Source: Terfezia claveryi (Eukaryota > Ascomycota > Pezizomycetes > Pezizales > Pezizaceae). From it: a DNA stretch of 64,000 nt. A program made the position numbers and the translations under genes. Location of the stretch: assembly GCA_015179025.1 (NCBI GenBank), contig WHUX01000215.1, positions 25,735-89,734 of the forward strand, given 5' to 3'. The notes beneath the pieces were generated by a model. The model saw nothing but the letters and a program-made list of their open reading frames with translations. It did not search any database and was not told the DNA's origin. This document shows positions 1-14,190 of the stretch, piece after piece (position 1 is the stretch's first letter; every line of letters starts with the position of its first letter).

Positions 1-290
1 ACCTAGACTATATCTTCTTTAATCTAACTAAAATGTCTTTTTATTTTTTTGTTTTGTACACCTCAGTATCCATATGATTTACCCTGTGAGATTTTTGGTT
101 TCCTGCCAGCTACACACCTACCTTGCGAGATCACATTGAATTATTTTACTATTGGGATTGCGGCCAGTTTTTTTTTTTTTCAACTAGGCTATATCCCGTA
201 TTATAATGCTTTGTTCTTCTGTTGCTCTTGGTTTCGATTTGGTCTTTTCCTTTATCCATATTATCTGAGTGTATGTATATATGTACTTAT

Positions 291-1254
291 GTTCTGGGCC
301 GCTCGCGGGCGGCATACCCACTGGGCTTCTCACGGGCAATTTTAAATAATTACTCAATTTGGTGTATAATGCACCTGTATTGATAAAGGTCTACAAGTAC
401 TGATTTACCCAGAACAAAAACAAAAGAATTGATAACGGTATACCTAACTGAAGCTATCCCAGCGACTGCAATAATTCATGTATTTCCCAGTCGATTAGAC
501 CCATCTAACGTTCCAATTTGGTTCAGCTAGAGCCTAGAGCTGAGAGGTTAATACAGTCATGATCCGGTAACACTTTCATATGTCAATAAATAGATCATTG
601 GCAATAACAATTAAAGTAGAAGTTTTGCAAGCACCTGAAACGAAAACACCAGTAGTTATACTTAGCAATCTGCGTAATAAATAAGTACCTGCGCTTAAGA
701 AAGTACTGTTCTGTACCTTATCTGGATCCTATAAGTAAGAAATAGCTGGGATTTTTCTTACTTATAGGATAAATCATGCAACAAGAAGTAGACAAAAAAT
801 ATTTATTATGATGATTATTCCGAACTTGCCTGAATTCTACATAGTGTATCGATATTCAGTACAAGATGGTCTATATATCCTGAACCATAAGGCCCCATAT
901 ATTAAAAACCCCATAGATATGTAGGAACCCATAGATAAGAAACTAATTTTCAAATACCTATTGCATAGGAAACATTGCAGATTTCTACAGTAGCAATCAG
1001 AGATGAAGGTGATGAGTTGTTAACTACACAAGCATGATACTTCATCATTTGAAGAGCTTGAGGTAATTTTTTTCCGGAATTCTCCCCTTGTTTCAATATC
1101 TGCCGTCTCCCTATGATGTGGAAAAGGGGTGGTCAAAAATGACTTCACAGGGTGTTTTTTTGAGTTAAGCAAAAGGTTTTGTTCGATTCACAGTTACAAA
1201 ATTGAGGAATTATATTAATTGCCTGCGACCGGCACAGAGGTATGCCGCCCAGAA
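291..1254. mobile_element. Non-autonomous TIR DNA element, copy A
   Basis: The two ends form an imperfect terminal inverted repeat. The left tip begins GTTCTGGGCCGCTCGCGGGC at 291, and the right tip ending at 1254 reads inward GTTCTGGGCGGCATACC. Both continue into a shared stretch with CGGGCAATT/CAGGCAATT and CTCAATTT. A second copy lies at 24222-25474 in the opposite orientation and matches through most of the interior, for example around 440-560, 830-900 and 1070-1200. No transposase ORF is present, so this is a deletion derivative or MITE-like element. A compact stem-loop lies inside it at about 728-771 (TCCTATAAGTAAGAA and its complement). The superfamily is not identified. The target duplication is unclear; TA or TAT is possible. 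Confidence 0.7.
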
Positions 1255-2604
1255 CATATATAGTATACACGCAATAGGGACCTAGTGGGAATTCTAGTTG
1301 TTGAAAACCCAGCCCACAGAGGTTCCCCCCCTCCCCCTCCCTCTCCTCCCCCGTCATGGTATACATGAATTAGTTTAATACCAGTAACGAGCTATTAACC
1401 CCCCCCCAAAAAAAAAAAAAAAAAAAAAACTTCATAACTACTTAAGTATAGGTCGATGTACTCCGCACAGTCACATCATCACGATTTTACCCTGAAAAGT
1501 GTCTGCTACATATAAAAGTTCCAGCCTTTTTAAAATCTTTGAAACTCAATCTCCCAGATTAGTGTCAGAAAATCACTATAATGCTGCAAGTAAAGCCATG
1601 ATCTATGGCGAATACTACTAATTTCGAGCTTGATTCCCCCCAAGACTACGGGCTTCCTCAAACTCGCGCAATAAATTACATATATGTACAAGTTATACAC
1701 TGTACTAGCACAAGTTACCGTCATCATGACTACCGGCTTCATGGTTTGAAAAGATCTGCCAGACGCCAGACTAATATTTCTATGAAAAAAGACCGTAGTT
1801 TTTTAAAAGACATAATGCAGCCTGTGCGGAGATTCTGAGTTGGGATATCAAAAATTCAGGAGGTAGTATGTACTGTTCATATCAGATGTCGATCTACAAA
1901 TATGTAACTTATGTACTAATTTTTCTATATATACACACACGACCTCCTATCATCCATCCATATGCAAAACACGGGATACAATGCAATGCAATATAGCATA
2001 TGTTCTCCATGCCATGCGTTATACACCCATATCCGGGTCTATATATAAATAACCCCATCCATCCATACAGAATCTACCATACCCACAAACTATCATGACC
2101 ACCAATATCATCATAAAAAGTAGTCACAGCGCGCCAACGACACCATTCATGCCATAGTTACCGAATACCAGTCATGCCATGCGATGTCAAGCACGCACAC
2201 ACAACATTCCCGAAGAAACTCAGTCTCGAACTCAAAATCAAGTATAACCATGGAGAAATCCTTGACCCGAATCAAAACAAGAAACAAGAAGAGAAAATCG
2301 ACTTAGAATGAACATAATATGTGCAGAAGAATGAGACGGACGAAAATAATAAACTACTCCGTTTGCGGGCGACAACAACCAACAAGCGCAACGATACACA
2401 GAAAAATTTGCAATGACCAAAAACAAAAACACTTGCAGAGCCCTTTATAGTTCAACTAAAGATTCAAAGAAACCCAACAGCATGCAAGGAGCGCAAAAAA
2501 AAATCCGAGAAAAAATCCGATGGTCCAATGCAAAAGAAAATCCGTGCCGTTTATAAACGTTACCCAACCAACCAACCAACCAACAAGGCCTCTTCATTAT
2601 TGTG
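1255..2604. other. Non-coding stretch downstream of the kinase gene
   Basis: No supportable gene is seen. The stretch contains a polypyrimidine tract (about 1326-1352), a C9/A21 run (about 1399-1429) and a short CCAA-type microsatellite (about 2564-2584). The part next to 2604 presumably carries the 3' UTR and terminator of the minus-strand kinase gene. The short ORFs here show no recognisable domain. Confidence 0.5.
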
Positions 2605-5600
2605 TCAGCGTGAGAGCGCCGGTATTGCCGCTCTCTCCCTTTCTCGTTGCGCCTTCTCCTTATTTCGAGCCTCCTTCCTCTCACTCCGCTGATCTCGGTC
2701 TCGTCTCCCTTCGGATGCACTCCCTGTGCCTCCGCCGCTGATAGCACTGCTAGCCGTGTTACTCCTGCTTCTCCGGCGCCTCACCCGCTCGTTCGTTCCG
2801 TCCATCGAAGTACCTTTTTCCCGGTCCGTGTCGGAAACTTTACTCCTTGCACTGGTAGCGCTGACAGTGCGCTTGTGATGTTGGTGCTGGAGAACCCCAA
2901 TGGCGATGCTCTTGGGGCGGCGCGCGGATTCGCTGAGAGCCTGGCTCTTGCGACGATTAGAGGTGCCGAGGTCTAAAAAGAGAGCTTCATCATCACCATC
3001 ATCATCTTCGTCGGATTTACTGTGTATGTAGCTGTGATATCCAGAGTTGAGCGTTGACAGTGTTGCTTGAGATGGTGCAAGGTGAGGATTGGTACTGGCT
3101 ATAGATAAACATTGTTGTTGAGGGGCTGTAGTGGTCATGTCATCTACCAACACTGCAATGCTGCCATTGCCGTTTTTGAGGCTGTAAATCCCACTGTCAC
3201 GGTTGACACCAGCAAAGACAGTCATTGGCCTTGTTATTTTCTTGGCAGCTGCAGGCCAACCCGCATCGACAGACACAGAACTGGCAGCAGAGGAATCTAT
3301 CATGCTCTGAATACTAGGTAAGCTAGTAGACTCTGTTAGAGAACTTGTGGTGGCAGTATCGGTATGCCTGTGCCCACGTTTTGGATACAATCTCTCCTCC
3401 GAGGAAGAGGTAACGAGCCTGCTATGTACATCCGGAGCAAAATGATGCTGAGGCTGTGCTGGCTGGTGGTTACAGCTTGATGATGTTGATGGACTGACAC
3501 CTAGTTGCCGACCGGGTTGCCATAAATGCTGCAGAGGAATAGGCGGAACGGCAGAAGTGTCGGTATTAATGTCCTTTCCAATCCTTTGCAAGCTCTCTGC
3601 AAGTTTCCGAGCCATCTCCTCATCCTGCTCTCTGCGCGCTGCCTCTCGTCTCTCGCGTGCCTTAGCCTGCCGCTCCCACATAATATAATCATCGGGGCTA
3701 GGTGGGCAGCTCGTATCATGCAAATTCAACTTAGACCACTGCATGCGCTCTGCCTCTATCGCAGGGTCGCGACTGTCGAAGTCATGCAGGGCAGTGCTAC
3801 TGGCGCTGGTGGACGTCGCCGCTGTAGTTGTCGTATACGCAGTTGTGGTTGCATGTGAGGTGGTTATCGTGGATGTAGTCGCTGCAGACCTCAAAGGCGG
3901 CATTACATCTGCTGGGGTTAGTACTTCAATATCAAAGTATCCATCCCCGCTTTCGTAAATTGGGGAAGCTGCTGCAGTGCTAGTGCAGCTCCGAACGGTA
4001 CCCATCGCATTCACCCTGCTCACGACCGGGGTTGCCTCCATCCCACTGCTCCGCTTCCTACGCAGCATCGATATCCGCAGACCTCTTCTATGGTTACCCT
4101 CGTCATCCCCACTACTCGTGCTCAGTATAGCCTCCGACTCCGACGCAAGAGTGTCCCGGCTACGACTAAAACTTCTCACAAGCCGCTTCCCTTTTCCAAA
4201 CAATCCTCCCAATGCCGCGGCAACGGTGTCGCGTGCTTGAATCATGCTAGTCGAGTTGCTACTAGTACTGCTTCGCCTGCTACGTGTAGTGGCAGATCCG
4301 GAAACACTTCCCCCTCCTCCACTCCTCTTTTGCTCAGGTGGCTGCACAAATTGAATTTGAGACTGTGATGCAGACACGCGTGATGGTACTGTAGCCAGTA
4401 TAATCTTTGGGATTTGGTCGTTGCTAGGAGGGTCTTGTGTTGACGGTGAAGAGATCCTCCTGATAGTGGATTGAGAAGATGGTGACGGGCTGTTCGTAAA
4501 CTCGTGCCCTAAGTTCGACGATGTGGCTCTCCTCACGGCCTTGGTACCAAGTCCTCCTGCGCCCCCAGAGGCATCGCTATCATTAACACTACTTCCCCTA
4601 TTAGTGAGAGCAGACCGCGTTCGCCTCAAGAAACTCGATGATAATATCTTATCTTTCTTCTCCTTTACTGTGCTCGGACTTATGCTCTCAGCACCGCTCA
4701 TCGCGGTGCGATCCGAGTGGTGAGATGACCGCGAGAGCGATCTACTCAATGAATTCGCCAGTGAAGTCTGTGAGTCGAAGAGCCTCTTTACAGTCCCAGA
4801 ACTATAAACCCTAGATGGACTGGAGGTAGATTTCATCTCCTTTGTGGTGATATTCAGAATTGTCGATGTGGCTGACTTCGCCGGCGAGGAAGCCAATATC
4901 TGGGTGAGAGAACTTGCCGAAATCGGTGGTGGAGCAACTACCTTGGTGACTATATAGGGCGTTCCTGTCTGGAGCGACAGCGAAAACCTATTAAGTGCTT
5001 CACCTTTTTCTTGCAGTGTCGAGTTGCTGGAGCTTGAACCTGGTCGATTCGCACCCAGCAATGAGTGCCGTCCTCTTGGGTCGTTGCCTAGAGAAGCCAG
5101 AGGATGCAGGCCCACCTTCTCCTTCTTTGGAGTTGTCCCTTCTGAAGCACTTCCCCCCATACCCATCTTCTGCCTCAACTTGTTAATTCCACTTTTAACT
5201 TGCTTAATCATTCCAGTAGTCCAGCTCGCAGGCACAACCGCCTTTTCCATCTCCTCTTCGTTGACCTCAATCCTGCTACCACCATTTACCCGTTCGGGGT
5301 CTGTGTTTTCCAGCCACTCCATTGGGTTTGCGATACCTTGCAGCACCCATCGATGACGTTTAACTTCACTCACTGTTATGCGTTCCCTCGGGTCCTTCGT
5401 GAGTAGCTTCTCGAGGAGGTCTCGTAGATCATCCGGGATAATCTCAGTCTCATGATCTTCCGAAACACCCTTCCCCCTAGACCCCGATGCGGGCCGGTGG
5501 TATATCGGGGCAGTTTTCGCCAAGATACCAGAATGAGTGCGTTGATGGTGAAATGATAGTGGTCTGTTAGACGAGGTAGGGCGAGATGGCGACTTTACCG

Positions 5601-7430
5601 AGGCGCTATACCCTTGCCCTGGACGCAATCGCCGTTTCGGGATGAAAAGCTTCTGCTTAGCAATGACATTGAAAAGTTCAAACTCACCATCAGCAAGGAA
5701 TGGACACCGAGCAAAAATAAGGCAATAGAGGGTGACACCGAGAGCCCACACGTCAATGGCAGTGGTGATCTGTGGTCGAGGTTTGCTTGTATCTAAAATT
5801 AATATTAGCATTCTGCACCTCGCAAATGGCGATGGATTAGAAAATTGAATATACCAAAGAAGCACAGCTCTGGGGCAAAGAATGCTGGTGTGCCGACTGT
5901 CTTCGCCAATCCTATTTCATCTTTCTCACTGAATTTATCTTTCTTTCCCTTTGACCCCTCTTCATCCTCTTCTGCGGCACCTCTCCCAAGGTACGAAACA
6001 CCGAAATCAGATATCTTGACTCTATAATTTTTTGTCCACAGTAAATTCGCCGGTTTGATATCTCTATGGATTATTCCGTGGTAGTGCAAATATTCCAATC
6101 CAAGGACAGTGTCCCTAAATGTCGACCTTGCTTGCTCAAAAGTCAACGCTGGCACGTACTGCAGATCTTCATGTGAAAAAGAGTATGCTGGAGTTTCAGA
6201 ATCGGGGCCCAGAGCAACCAATGATAGCGAAGAGATGTGATGGGAAAGCTCCTCTGTATCGGAATCCAAAGATGGGATATGAGGGGCGTCTACAATAGAA
6301 AGCTCACGCCGTTCCTCCTCGCCCACGCTGGGGTAATCATCGTCAGTGGCTTCATCGTCCTCCTCCGTCAGGCCCCCCAATTCGAGTGACCAGAAATTGG
6401 GTTTCTCATCGTTGGTTTGACTCGACAAGTTGGACGTTCCAGTAGATGGACGTCCCTCCTTCAGTTGCTTCCGCCGGCGCCGTTTCCACCTCCGAATTCG
6501 TTCCCCTTCACCGTCCTCCTCCTCCACTCCATTTTCCCCGGTCAACTCCCTCTTTAATCGATTCCTCTCCCGACGAAGCACATCCAGAGGCCCAAACTTC
6601 CGCCACATAATCTCCCCTAATTCTACATACTCCAACACCAAGTACACCTTCTTTGATGCTGGATCATCGATCACCTCAATCAACCTCACTACATTCGGGT
6701 GTCTACATTTCTTTAATATCGCAATTTCCCTCCGGACTTTTTCATCATCCTGCCGTACCATTTTTCCAAGCCGTGGTCGGGAGTGTCGTTCCACAATCTT
6801 GATTGCTACGTACTCTTCGGAGGTGAGGTCTATGCCGAGTTTGACCTTTCCGTGTGTGCCACGACCAATTTCGTCGATAATCTGGTATTTGTTGATGCTC
6901 TTCCTTCCGGAAATTGGATCAAAGTCGCGGTCTAGACGATGGGTTTCCTTCACTGGCTGCTGGTGTGTAAAATGCAGGTGTGGCGGGTGGTACAAGGTGC
7001 TGTGGTTCGCAGTCTGGTAGAATGTTGTTGGTGACGATGCTTTTGACGAGGATCGGCTGATTGGTGAATGACTAGAGACGCCATTTGCCGGCGAAGGGGG
7101 TGCTGTCGTTGATATGCTGAGAGGTTTCCGGGACCCACTCAAGCTACGGGGTCGTGATTCCTGATGCACGTATTGTAATGGGTTCAGATGTATGCGAAGG
7201 TGGTTATGCTGATGCTCAAGCGGTTGCTGATGCTGGCTCTGGCGATGGAATACATGCGGAGGTGACCATATTGATGCCGCTGACGACCTCTTGACCTCAA
7301 TCTCCGTCCTCGACCCTGCATCGGATTCCCCATGCCGTGACTCCTCCTGCCCCAGATCACTCCTGCCGTCCCGTCTCCCACCTCGTCCGGAACCATGCAA
7401 GTCGTTATTATTCTCGGACGAGGCCATCAA
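2605..7430 (-). CDS. Ser/Thr protein kinase, CaMKK/Ssp1-Sak1-like (SNF1/AMPK-kinase type)
   Basis: Two exons on the minus strand, 7430-5855 and 5792-2605, joined across a 62-base intron (GTATAT donor, TGCTAATA branch site, TTTTAG acceptor). The reading frame is kept and gives 1587 aa. The kinase domain covers about residues 182-675: G-loop GRGTHGKV (189-196), VAIK lysine 211, glutamate 235, [10 protein letters not shown] (455-464), DFG (475-477), TPAFFAPE (514-521) and subdomain XI near HRW 672-674. The intron falls just after the APE motif. A charged insert of about 150 aa separates subdomains V and VIb. The residue 1-180 and 680-1587 regions are low-complexity and rich in Ser, Arg, Gln and His. 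Family knowledge: Ssp1/Sak1/CaMKK kinases phosphorylate the activation loop of SNF1/AMPK. That role is inferred from the catalytic core. The start uses the first of two adjacent ATGs; a slightly later one cannot be excluded. Confidence 0.88.
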
Positions 7431-8500
7431 CTCGTCTCCGTATTATAAAACCCTCTTTCGCATTCGTGATCTGTATTGTCGCATTGCTGTGTGGAACCAG
7501 GTACAAGTCAGTTTAAGTATGGAGACTAGTGGCGAGAGGGCCAAGGTACCCTACAACTGACCTCGCCTGCCAGCCAATCTGGTGTGAATGACGAGCTATG
7601 GAGGGGGGTTGGTTCAGAGCTACTCACGTTGCAAAGCCCCAGATAGATAGTAGATCCCAATTTCGTTTGGTGTAGTGGGTCTGGTATGGGGAGGGAGGGA
7701 AAGGTGATGGTGGATGGCGGTCCAGTCGAGGGTTGAGGCGTGCTGAGTAAAAAGCAGCGGAGGAAGAGGGGGGGTGAAGGTTTCGCTCTTGACGTCTCAA
7801 TGATTATCGTCGCTTCGCTTCGTCTTGCTTCAGTTACCCTCGACCGGTACTGCCAGGGCCCAACCAAAGCATCCGAAGGCGATTCTAACGTGGGATGGGA
7901 TAATGTTTTTGTCTGGCTGCACAACTCCTGCTAGGCGTTACCAGCTTTTTTTGCCCCGACACAAAGCGCGCAAAAACCTGACACTTCGTCAAAGTCCAAA
8001 CAAGTAAACAGGCTGGCCACCAACGGGGAAGCGCGGATTTTTGTTTTTTTCTGCTATCGCAAAGCGATCGACCGGGAAAAGCAAAGAGGGTGCAAAGGAA
8101 GGGTTTGCGAGGATCGATTTGACATTGGTGCGCGACAGTGGTTTGAAAAGAACCTGAACCTTGTCCGGGCGGGAGCGGTACTGATCCGAGAGCAAGACAG
8201 GAGAGCGGGGCGTGCCCGACCTGCCCACCACGGAGAATGCCAGTGGGCTGCTCTTCAGACTACGGTACGGTAGATACTGGACCTTAAATTGCACTGCATA
8301 GGTATCGTTCTCCTGCCCAGTCCGATTTACTTGTCTTCGCCCGCATCAGCAATGCTTTCAAGATCCAATTATTTGCTGTTCTAAGCACTTTCTAATCTGC
8401 TGCTATGATATCAATCATATCACATCAGAGACATCATTACGAAAACTGGCGACGTGACTAGGTGAGATTGAGCGACAGAGGTCTGGAGGCGATGAATATA
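7431..8500 (-). promoter_or_regulatory. Upstream region of the kinase gene
   Basis: This is the non-coding sequence 5' of the minus-strand kinase. No clear TATA box or binding site can be assigned. Minus-strand ORFs of 132 and 101 aa lie here, but they have no recognisable domain and probably represent 5' UTR or chance ORFs. Confidence 0.35.
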
Positions 8501-11500
8501 CCGCACATTTGTGAAGCAACATATCGCCACTTCGTCACGTTCCATGTACCCTCACGCTAATCATGCTTGTTGGCTCTATGTCAAACACATCTTAGCTCCC
8601 GATTTTCGCCCTCTTATCCACCGTTGGCCTCTCCCTGAACAATCAAAAAGCAAATCCAAAACAATTCAGCGGCCAGAAAAAGGCTCAAGTCAAATGAGAG
8701 GTTATTGCCTATCCGTTGGTTGATATGGATTTGTGCAAAGCATTATACGTGCCTAATATCCTTGGTTATTCTTCACCGTCTTGAGTGACGTTCTGGTGCT
8801 TTTTCTTCTGTTTTAAGTTCCAGGATTTTCACATAAACGGGAATGTATAGTCCAGGGTTCGTGACTCGGTCTCCTGCACTGCGCTTCCAGATTCTCTTCC
8901 TCGGTATTATTCCGCTCCAATTTCCTTGCATGGCATGAGTGGAGAGATAAAGTGGTCATCTGCGGAGGAGGAGGGAAGCTGGGAGGAGGAGTGCATGGCT
9001 CGACTGGCCCTTTGTGATGGTCGATACCCGCAGCAAGCCCAACCTTGCTTAAGCCAATCTTCGCCATACATGCCACTCGCTAGCAGTCACCATTCTGCTG
9101 CTATGTACCTCTGCAGGAGGTGTAGTGTAATTCTACCGGCAGGCCATGGCATGCGCTGCACTCCACAATAACGTGACTATAATATAGTTTAGCCACCTCT
9201 GGCAGACATGGGTATCTTATCCTCCATTCGGTAATAGAAGTTCGGTAATAGAGGTTCCCCAAATCTCCAGTGCTGGTCTGAGGCTGATTAGGGGTACAGG
9301 AATTTTTACAAATGTGAACTACATATATACGTAACCCAATTGTAATATTAAGAGACAAAAATGTATCCAGACTCCAAGTATTTAGGCATCTGTCAGGATA
9401 TGGAATATGCGTGATGGAACCTGCATATCAAACAATCAGTCTGCCACCATTACATACATCAACAAAGACATGGTCCCTACGCAGGATAGCAGAGGAGGAG
9501 CTCCTGGCCCGGGACGTACCGGTTAACTACGCAGCTGGTTTTGTTACACACGACACTTACTACATGCCATGGGTCAGTCACTTTTAACATATGTATGCAG
9601 AGTTGGTTCTATGAAGGGTAGGCCATTTATTATCATACCGTATCATATGTATGTATCAGCTTTAGGAAGTGAAAGTGGTTCAGTTAAAAAGATGGTGATT
9701 TTTCAATGCAGGGTGTGGTAATTGTCGCATCATGTGTCCTTAACTTTAACCGTTCTGGGATATTTTGGCATGTGTTTTAGATCGAGACTAGTTTTGGTGA
9801 TATCAGGCCCTGCTCCAGTTTGATTTACGTGCGTTTGTTGTGGGATATATTTGAAAAGGTTCACATAGAAAACTCCGCAGTAGGATCTTGATATCCTACC
9901 GCGGCCGGTTACCTTAACACCTCCGAAATTTTATAGAGGAGTGAGTTTGCAATTGGAATTCAAACTGGCTCGGATAGACTTCGCAATCCTACCCCGGATC
10001 TTCGACGCAGCTGGTATTGGCTTGCCAACAGGACAAATTCACCTTTGTACCAGGAAGACCATGGGGCGAGTTGATTTACCTAGCCTGGAGCCGCCGAAGA
10101 CCAATGCTCCAATGCTCTTGGGAATAGCCTCTCTAATTGATCTGCACTTCATTGCCGCCAATTGAGTAGGATAGTCATGGTTAAGGAGCGAAGCACGTGG
10201 ATATCATGTTAGGACATTGAGTCTAGGGTTACTGGTACCGGTATACGTTATAACATACAAGTCAAGTCAAATAGGCTGAAATTGTTCAAATAACATGAAG
10301 TAGGAAACTCCAAGTTGATACCTTTAACCCCAGCCCAGCGCATGCTAGTGGACATGGGCACTGTACCTATTGATACTGTACATATATTTTCAGTTCAGTT
10401 CACTCAAGTATTGTTGACCAGCTCTCACGATTGTCATGAATCATGATAACTTCAGCATCCTCAAAAGCAAAAATATCGACGCCTAGGTAGCTACATACTT
10501 CACTATGGGATGAACCTTTCTTCGCGAGCATCTGTTCGACAAAGAAAAATAATGCAAGAGGTGAGGCCCAAGCCAGCGATCCCTGCCAAAGCGGAGACCC
10601 GACAGGAAAGATTTCTTGGAGTCCGGCCACGCGAGCGACTCAACAGGCGAATCAAGTGTAGGAGGATCACACCACCTGAAAGAGGTTATCCTGGAAGCTG
10701 CAGCAGCACCTCATATAAATCATGGAGGGGAGGCTCGCTTATATTGTCAGTTCTAAGTTTCAAATAGCTAGTATCAATAGCCGGATGGTATGTTCTGTAT
10801 CTGTCCAGTCACTTTCAATCAAATGTTGACCGTTTTTCATTCTGAAACGTTTTAGTTCAAATCGCGACTACCCTCGATCGCGGGGTAGGAACTAGGTGGT
10901 CAGCGATTGGACACACCAATAGGCAAGGTTTGGTTTGAGATATGGATAATGAAATGATAGGGCGGTTGAACTACCGGTACCTACCGATAGCGTACCTTTG
11001 ATTTGGACAGCAGTATTGCAAACCGATTGAATGGCGTCAATCAAGCCAATCCTGACATACAAATACTACTACCATGCATCCACAAATGTAATTTGCTGCA
11101 ACAAACACCAGCGTCACGACTATTATTGGTATCATAACCCTTCCCCTGGCAGTGCCATCAGCAGGGGTAAGATCTCCTGACCATAACTGTGAGAGATGGT
11201 TACGCGGTGCCCAATACCACGCCCAAAAGTCAGCCACTTTCTCTTCCGCTGAATTTTATCTTGTTATTTGATCTCGTACAGCTGACCCAGGGTACCACAA
11301 GGCTTGCGAACCCAATGGCTTATGTGCATGCAGTGTCTGAGATGGGACGAGGGATTTAAATCTCAGAATGAATCCCAGCAGGTTTATATCTTGGATGTTA
11401 TGCTCTGATTAAGGATGGAGCCAAGGGCTAGTAATGTTTGTACTCACCTTTAAATTTGTAAGCGAACAAAAAGCAGAAAGCCATTGGCACCTTGATTAAC

Positions 11501-14190
11501 TCATCTGATGAGACAATAGGTAAAATCAACCAAGGCACGCACAATATTGTGAGGATATTTGAGAATTGAGATCTTCGACTCAAATCCATCCTAATAACTG
11601 ATGCATGAACTTTACCTTTCCAAAATTTAAGAATACCTAACCACCACCAAGCTTCCAAAATATTGGGTTCACTGCTACATACTCCCGAGCTCATGGAATT
11701 TGTGGGTACATGGCGTTGTCAATACAAATTTGTATGGCCAAGAACTTAGCAAACACTTTAATGTAGAAACTTTTCAGCATTTCTAAAACGAGCCTGAGAA
11801 GTACTTATTTTAGGGACCTTTTGTAAGCTAATTCATGCTGGAGTTTTTTTTTTTGATATTTTAAATTAGACTCCCTTAGTTCTACGCCCTGCATATGTAT
11901 TTTAGTGCAATCTTAGACAGGTAAAGCCACATACTTATACATATAGTTTAATATCATAGCCTGTTTTTTAAGGTAATCTGCCCTTTTTGAAGAAACTCAA
12001 TGGTTCAGTAACACAATAAAATGCCTCCCATACACAAACCTGTATATGGTGCCGTGCCCTGATAAGTTGGCGTTGAAGTTGAATGAGGGGTGTATCAAGG
12101 CGTTACGATAATAATTTGTACTGGAAAGGCAAAAATTTCGGAATTTCCACCCGGGCAAACTAGTATGGTAACATCTTAGGCTTTTGATCTTGATAAATAC
12201 GATTTTCTAGAGGCTGTGTGGATAGCTTGATAGAATATTTACGACTTTTACACTTTATTAAGTCGGGGTGTTTTTTACATGAGCCAGGGTATTGTTGGGA
12301 CCCAGTTAGGGTATGCAGATCTTATCAGTTGTATCATGCCAGTATATCATATGATATCTCATAGAATCGTGAGATATTTTTTTAGGCCCTTGTTCAAGAC
12401 CTAGGCATGCTTGATAACTCCGATTGCCTCGATGCCCCGCGGTAATGCAGTGCTGAGGCCTTGCCCTTAGCATTAATATAACCTTTATGGGCTGCAGAAT
12501 AGGGGTTCAAGAGCTTAAGTGCAGGTATATGTGAGGTCATCCGATTCACAGCGAGTGCGATCTTCAGCACTGCCTTACTTTACCCCCCATTGTTATCCAT
12601 GGTACAGTTGCTAGGCTTCAAATTACGTCCATCTCTTCAAGATATTGGTGCATTGCAGCTAATATAATTGTAAGGATTTCTTAGGAGCAAGGCGGGAAAT
12701 CTTCCCTTCAGTTTCCGTGCATACAACATGTTGGCAATTAAATGACAGCGTACCATGTCTATGAGGCTGACTTGATACGCCACACGGGCTATCAGTGCCA
12801 GAAGATACATGACCATAAAATCCGTTAACAAGATATCAAATCAGAATACCTGTACATATGTGGCAATGAAAACTCAAACACGACTGATAAGTTTGCGTCG
12901 AATGTTCCAGCGAAAGCAGTTCAAATCTGCCGATCATGGTCACGAAATCGCCCGATCTCCCGGGAAACGGTCCTGGGCTTTCGCAATCGTGCGTAAAATT
13001 TCCTTATCCAATTAGCTTTGACCGTCACTGCAACGAGCAAAAGCATACAAGGAAATGATCTGGACCCATATTAGCTTACGGGAGGGTGTTATATATTGGG
13101 GAATCTCTTCAAAAGTGCTCCTGTCTTGGCCCTGGGTGTAACATTGCCTCCACACGTTCAGACCGTACAGTAAACAAATCGTCATTATCCGACTGCTACA
13201 AAGTTATAGGCTCCGGATCCGATTAATGTCAGACTCTTTCACGTGGCCATGTGTTAGCGTTTAGCCATACATATGAATTGGCCTCGAGTCTGAAGAACCA
13301 AAATGCGGTGGGCTAAGAACACAACTATAGACAACTTTTCTCCGTTTCTCAGGCCCAACAGTTTTGCTGTCAAAGTTCGGATGATGCAAAGGTAATTGTC
13401 GATAGATTACAAATGCGCAGTTAGGGACCTAGTGTAAACGTTGAGAAGAATTCAAGATGCGTTGCACTGGACTGGTACTGTCTCAACGCTTAGATAAGTG
13501 CCTCAACACGATCCCACAATTTATATTGCCATAAGCCTCCCTTTTTATAGTATCTATATCATTGCCGGCAATAACCTCATATTCTGCAAAATCAATATAT
13601 GATTTACACGTACCCCTTCCTAAAGAGGTTGCGAAAAATGATAGCTTCATTACCGGCACGTTGATGTTTCGATTCGATACATTGCTATGCGTTTGCCAAG
13701 GTGTACTTGTGATATAGAGTTCCTCTTTGATCTATTCCGGGAGCGAACAGAGACAAAACGGGAAATAGACTCCTCAAAAGGGGAATCTGGACTCCTGCTG
13801 TGTTGTTCACGCAAGGCAGATCAATATCTGCACCATATTCGGGGCCCTATTCCCGGGCCGAGATGGACATCTCAGCTCACTAGTAGGGGCTTGGTCGTAC
13901 ATTAATTATACAACATGCAAAGTAATCTCGATATATTGAAGGGCTAGGAGAAGCGGAGAAGCTTGCGTTTTAGTACAAATGCAAGTGAAGGTTTCTTCGC
14001 TTTAGGCAGGTTCTCCAACCTCCACAACATAGAATGTGTTCCTTGGAGGTCATGTTCTCTGTTGAAGGTTGTTTTGGTGAATGACGGCAAATTAGAGAAG
14101 ATGAGAATTAGCTGACTCTAAGCTGCTTCATGGGTTCCCTCGATACATTATTAATATAAAATCAAGGCCGAGGAAAATTAGCTAAGCTGG
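8501..14190. other. Long gene-poor, AT-rich stretch
   Basis: No gene can be supported. All ORFs are under 100 aa without recognisable domains, and stops are frequent in all frames. One small near-palindrome is seen at 9874-9905, with a stem built on GTAGGAT/ATCCTAC. The composition suggests old, decayed repeats, but no family can be named by eye. Confidence 0.4.

Noticed and set aside
2445..4723. Multiple plus- and minus-strand ORFs inside the kinase gene
   Set aside because: They overlap the long low-complexity tail of the kinase and have no independent features.
12890..12960. T-arm-like GCAGTTCAAATCTGC suggesting a tRNA gene
   Set aside because: No matching A box, anticodon arm or acceptor stem could be found at the right distances.
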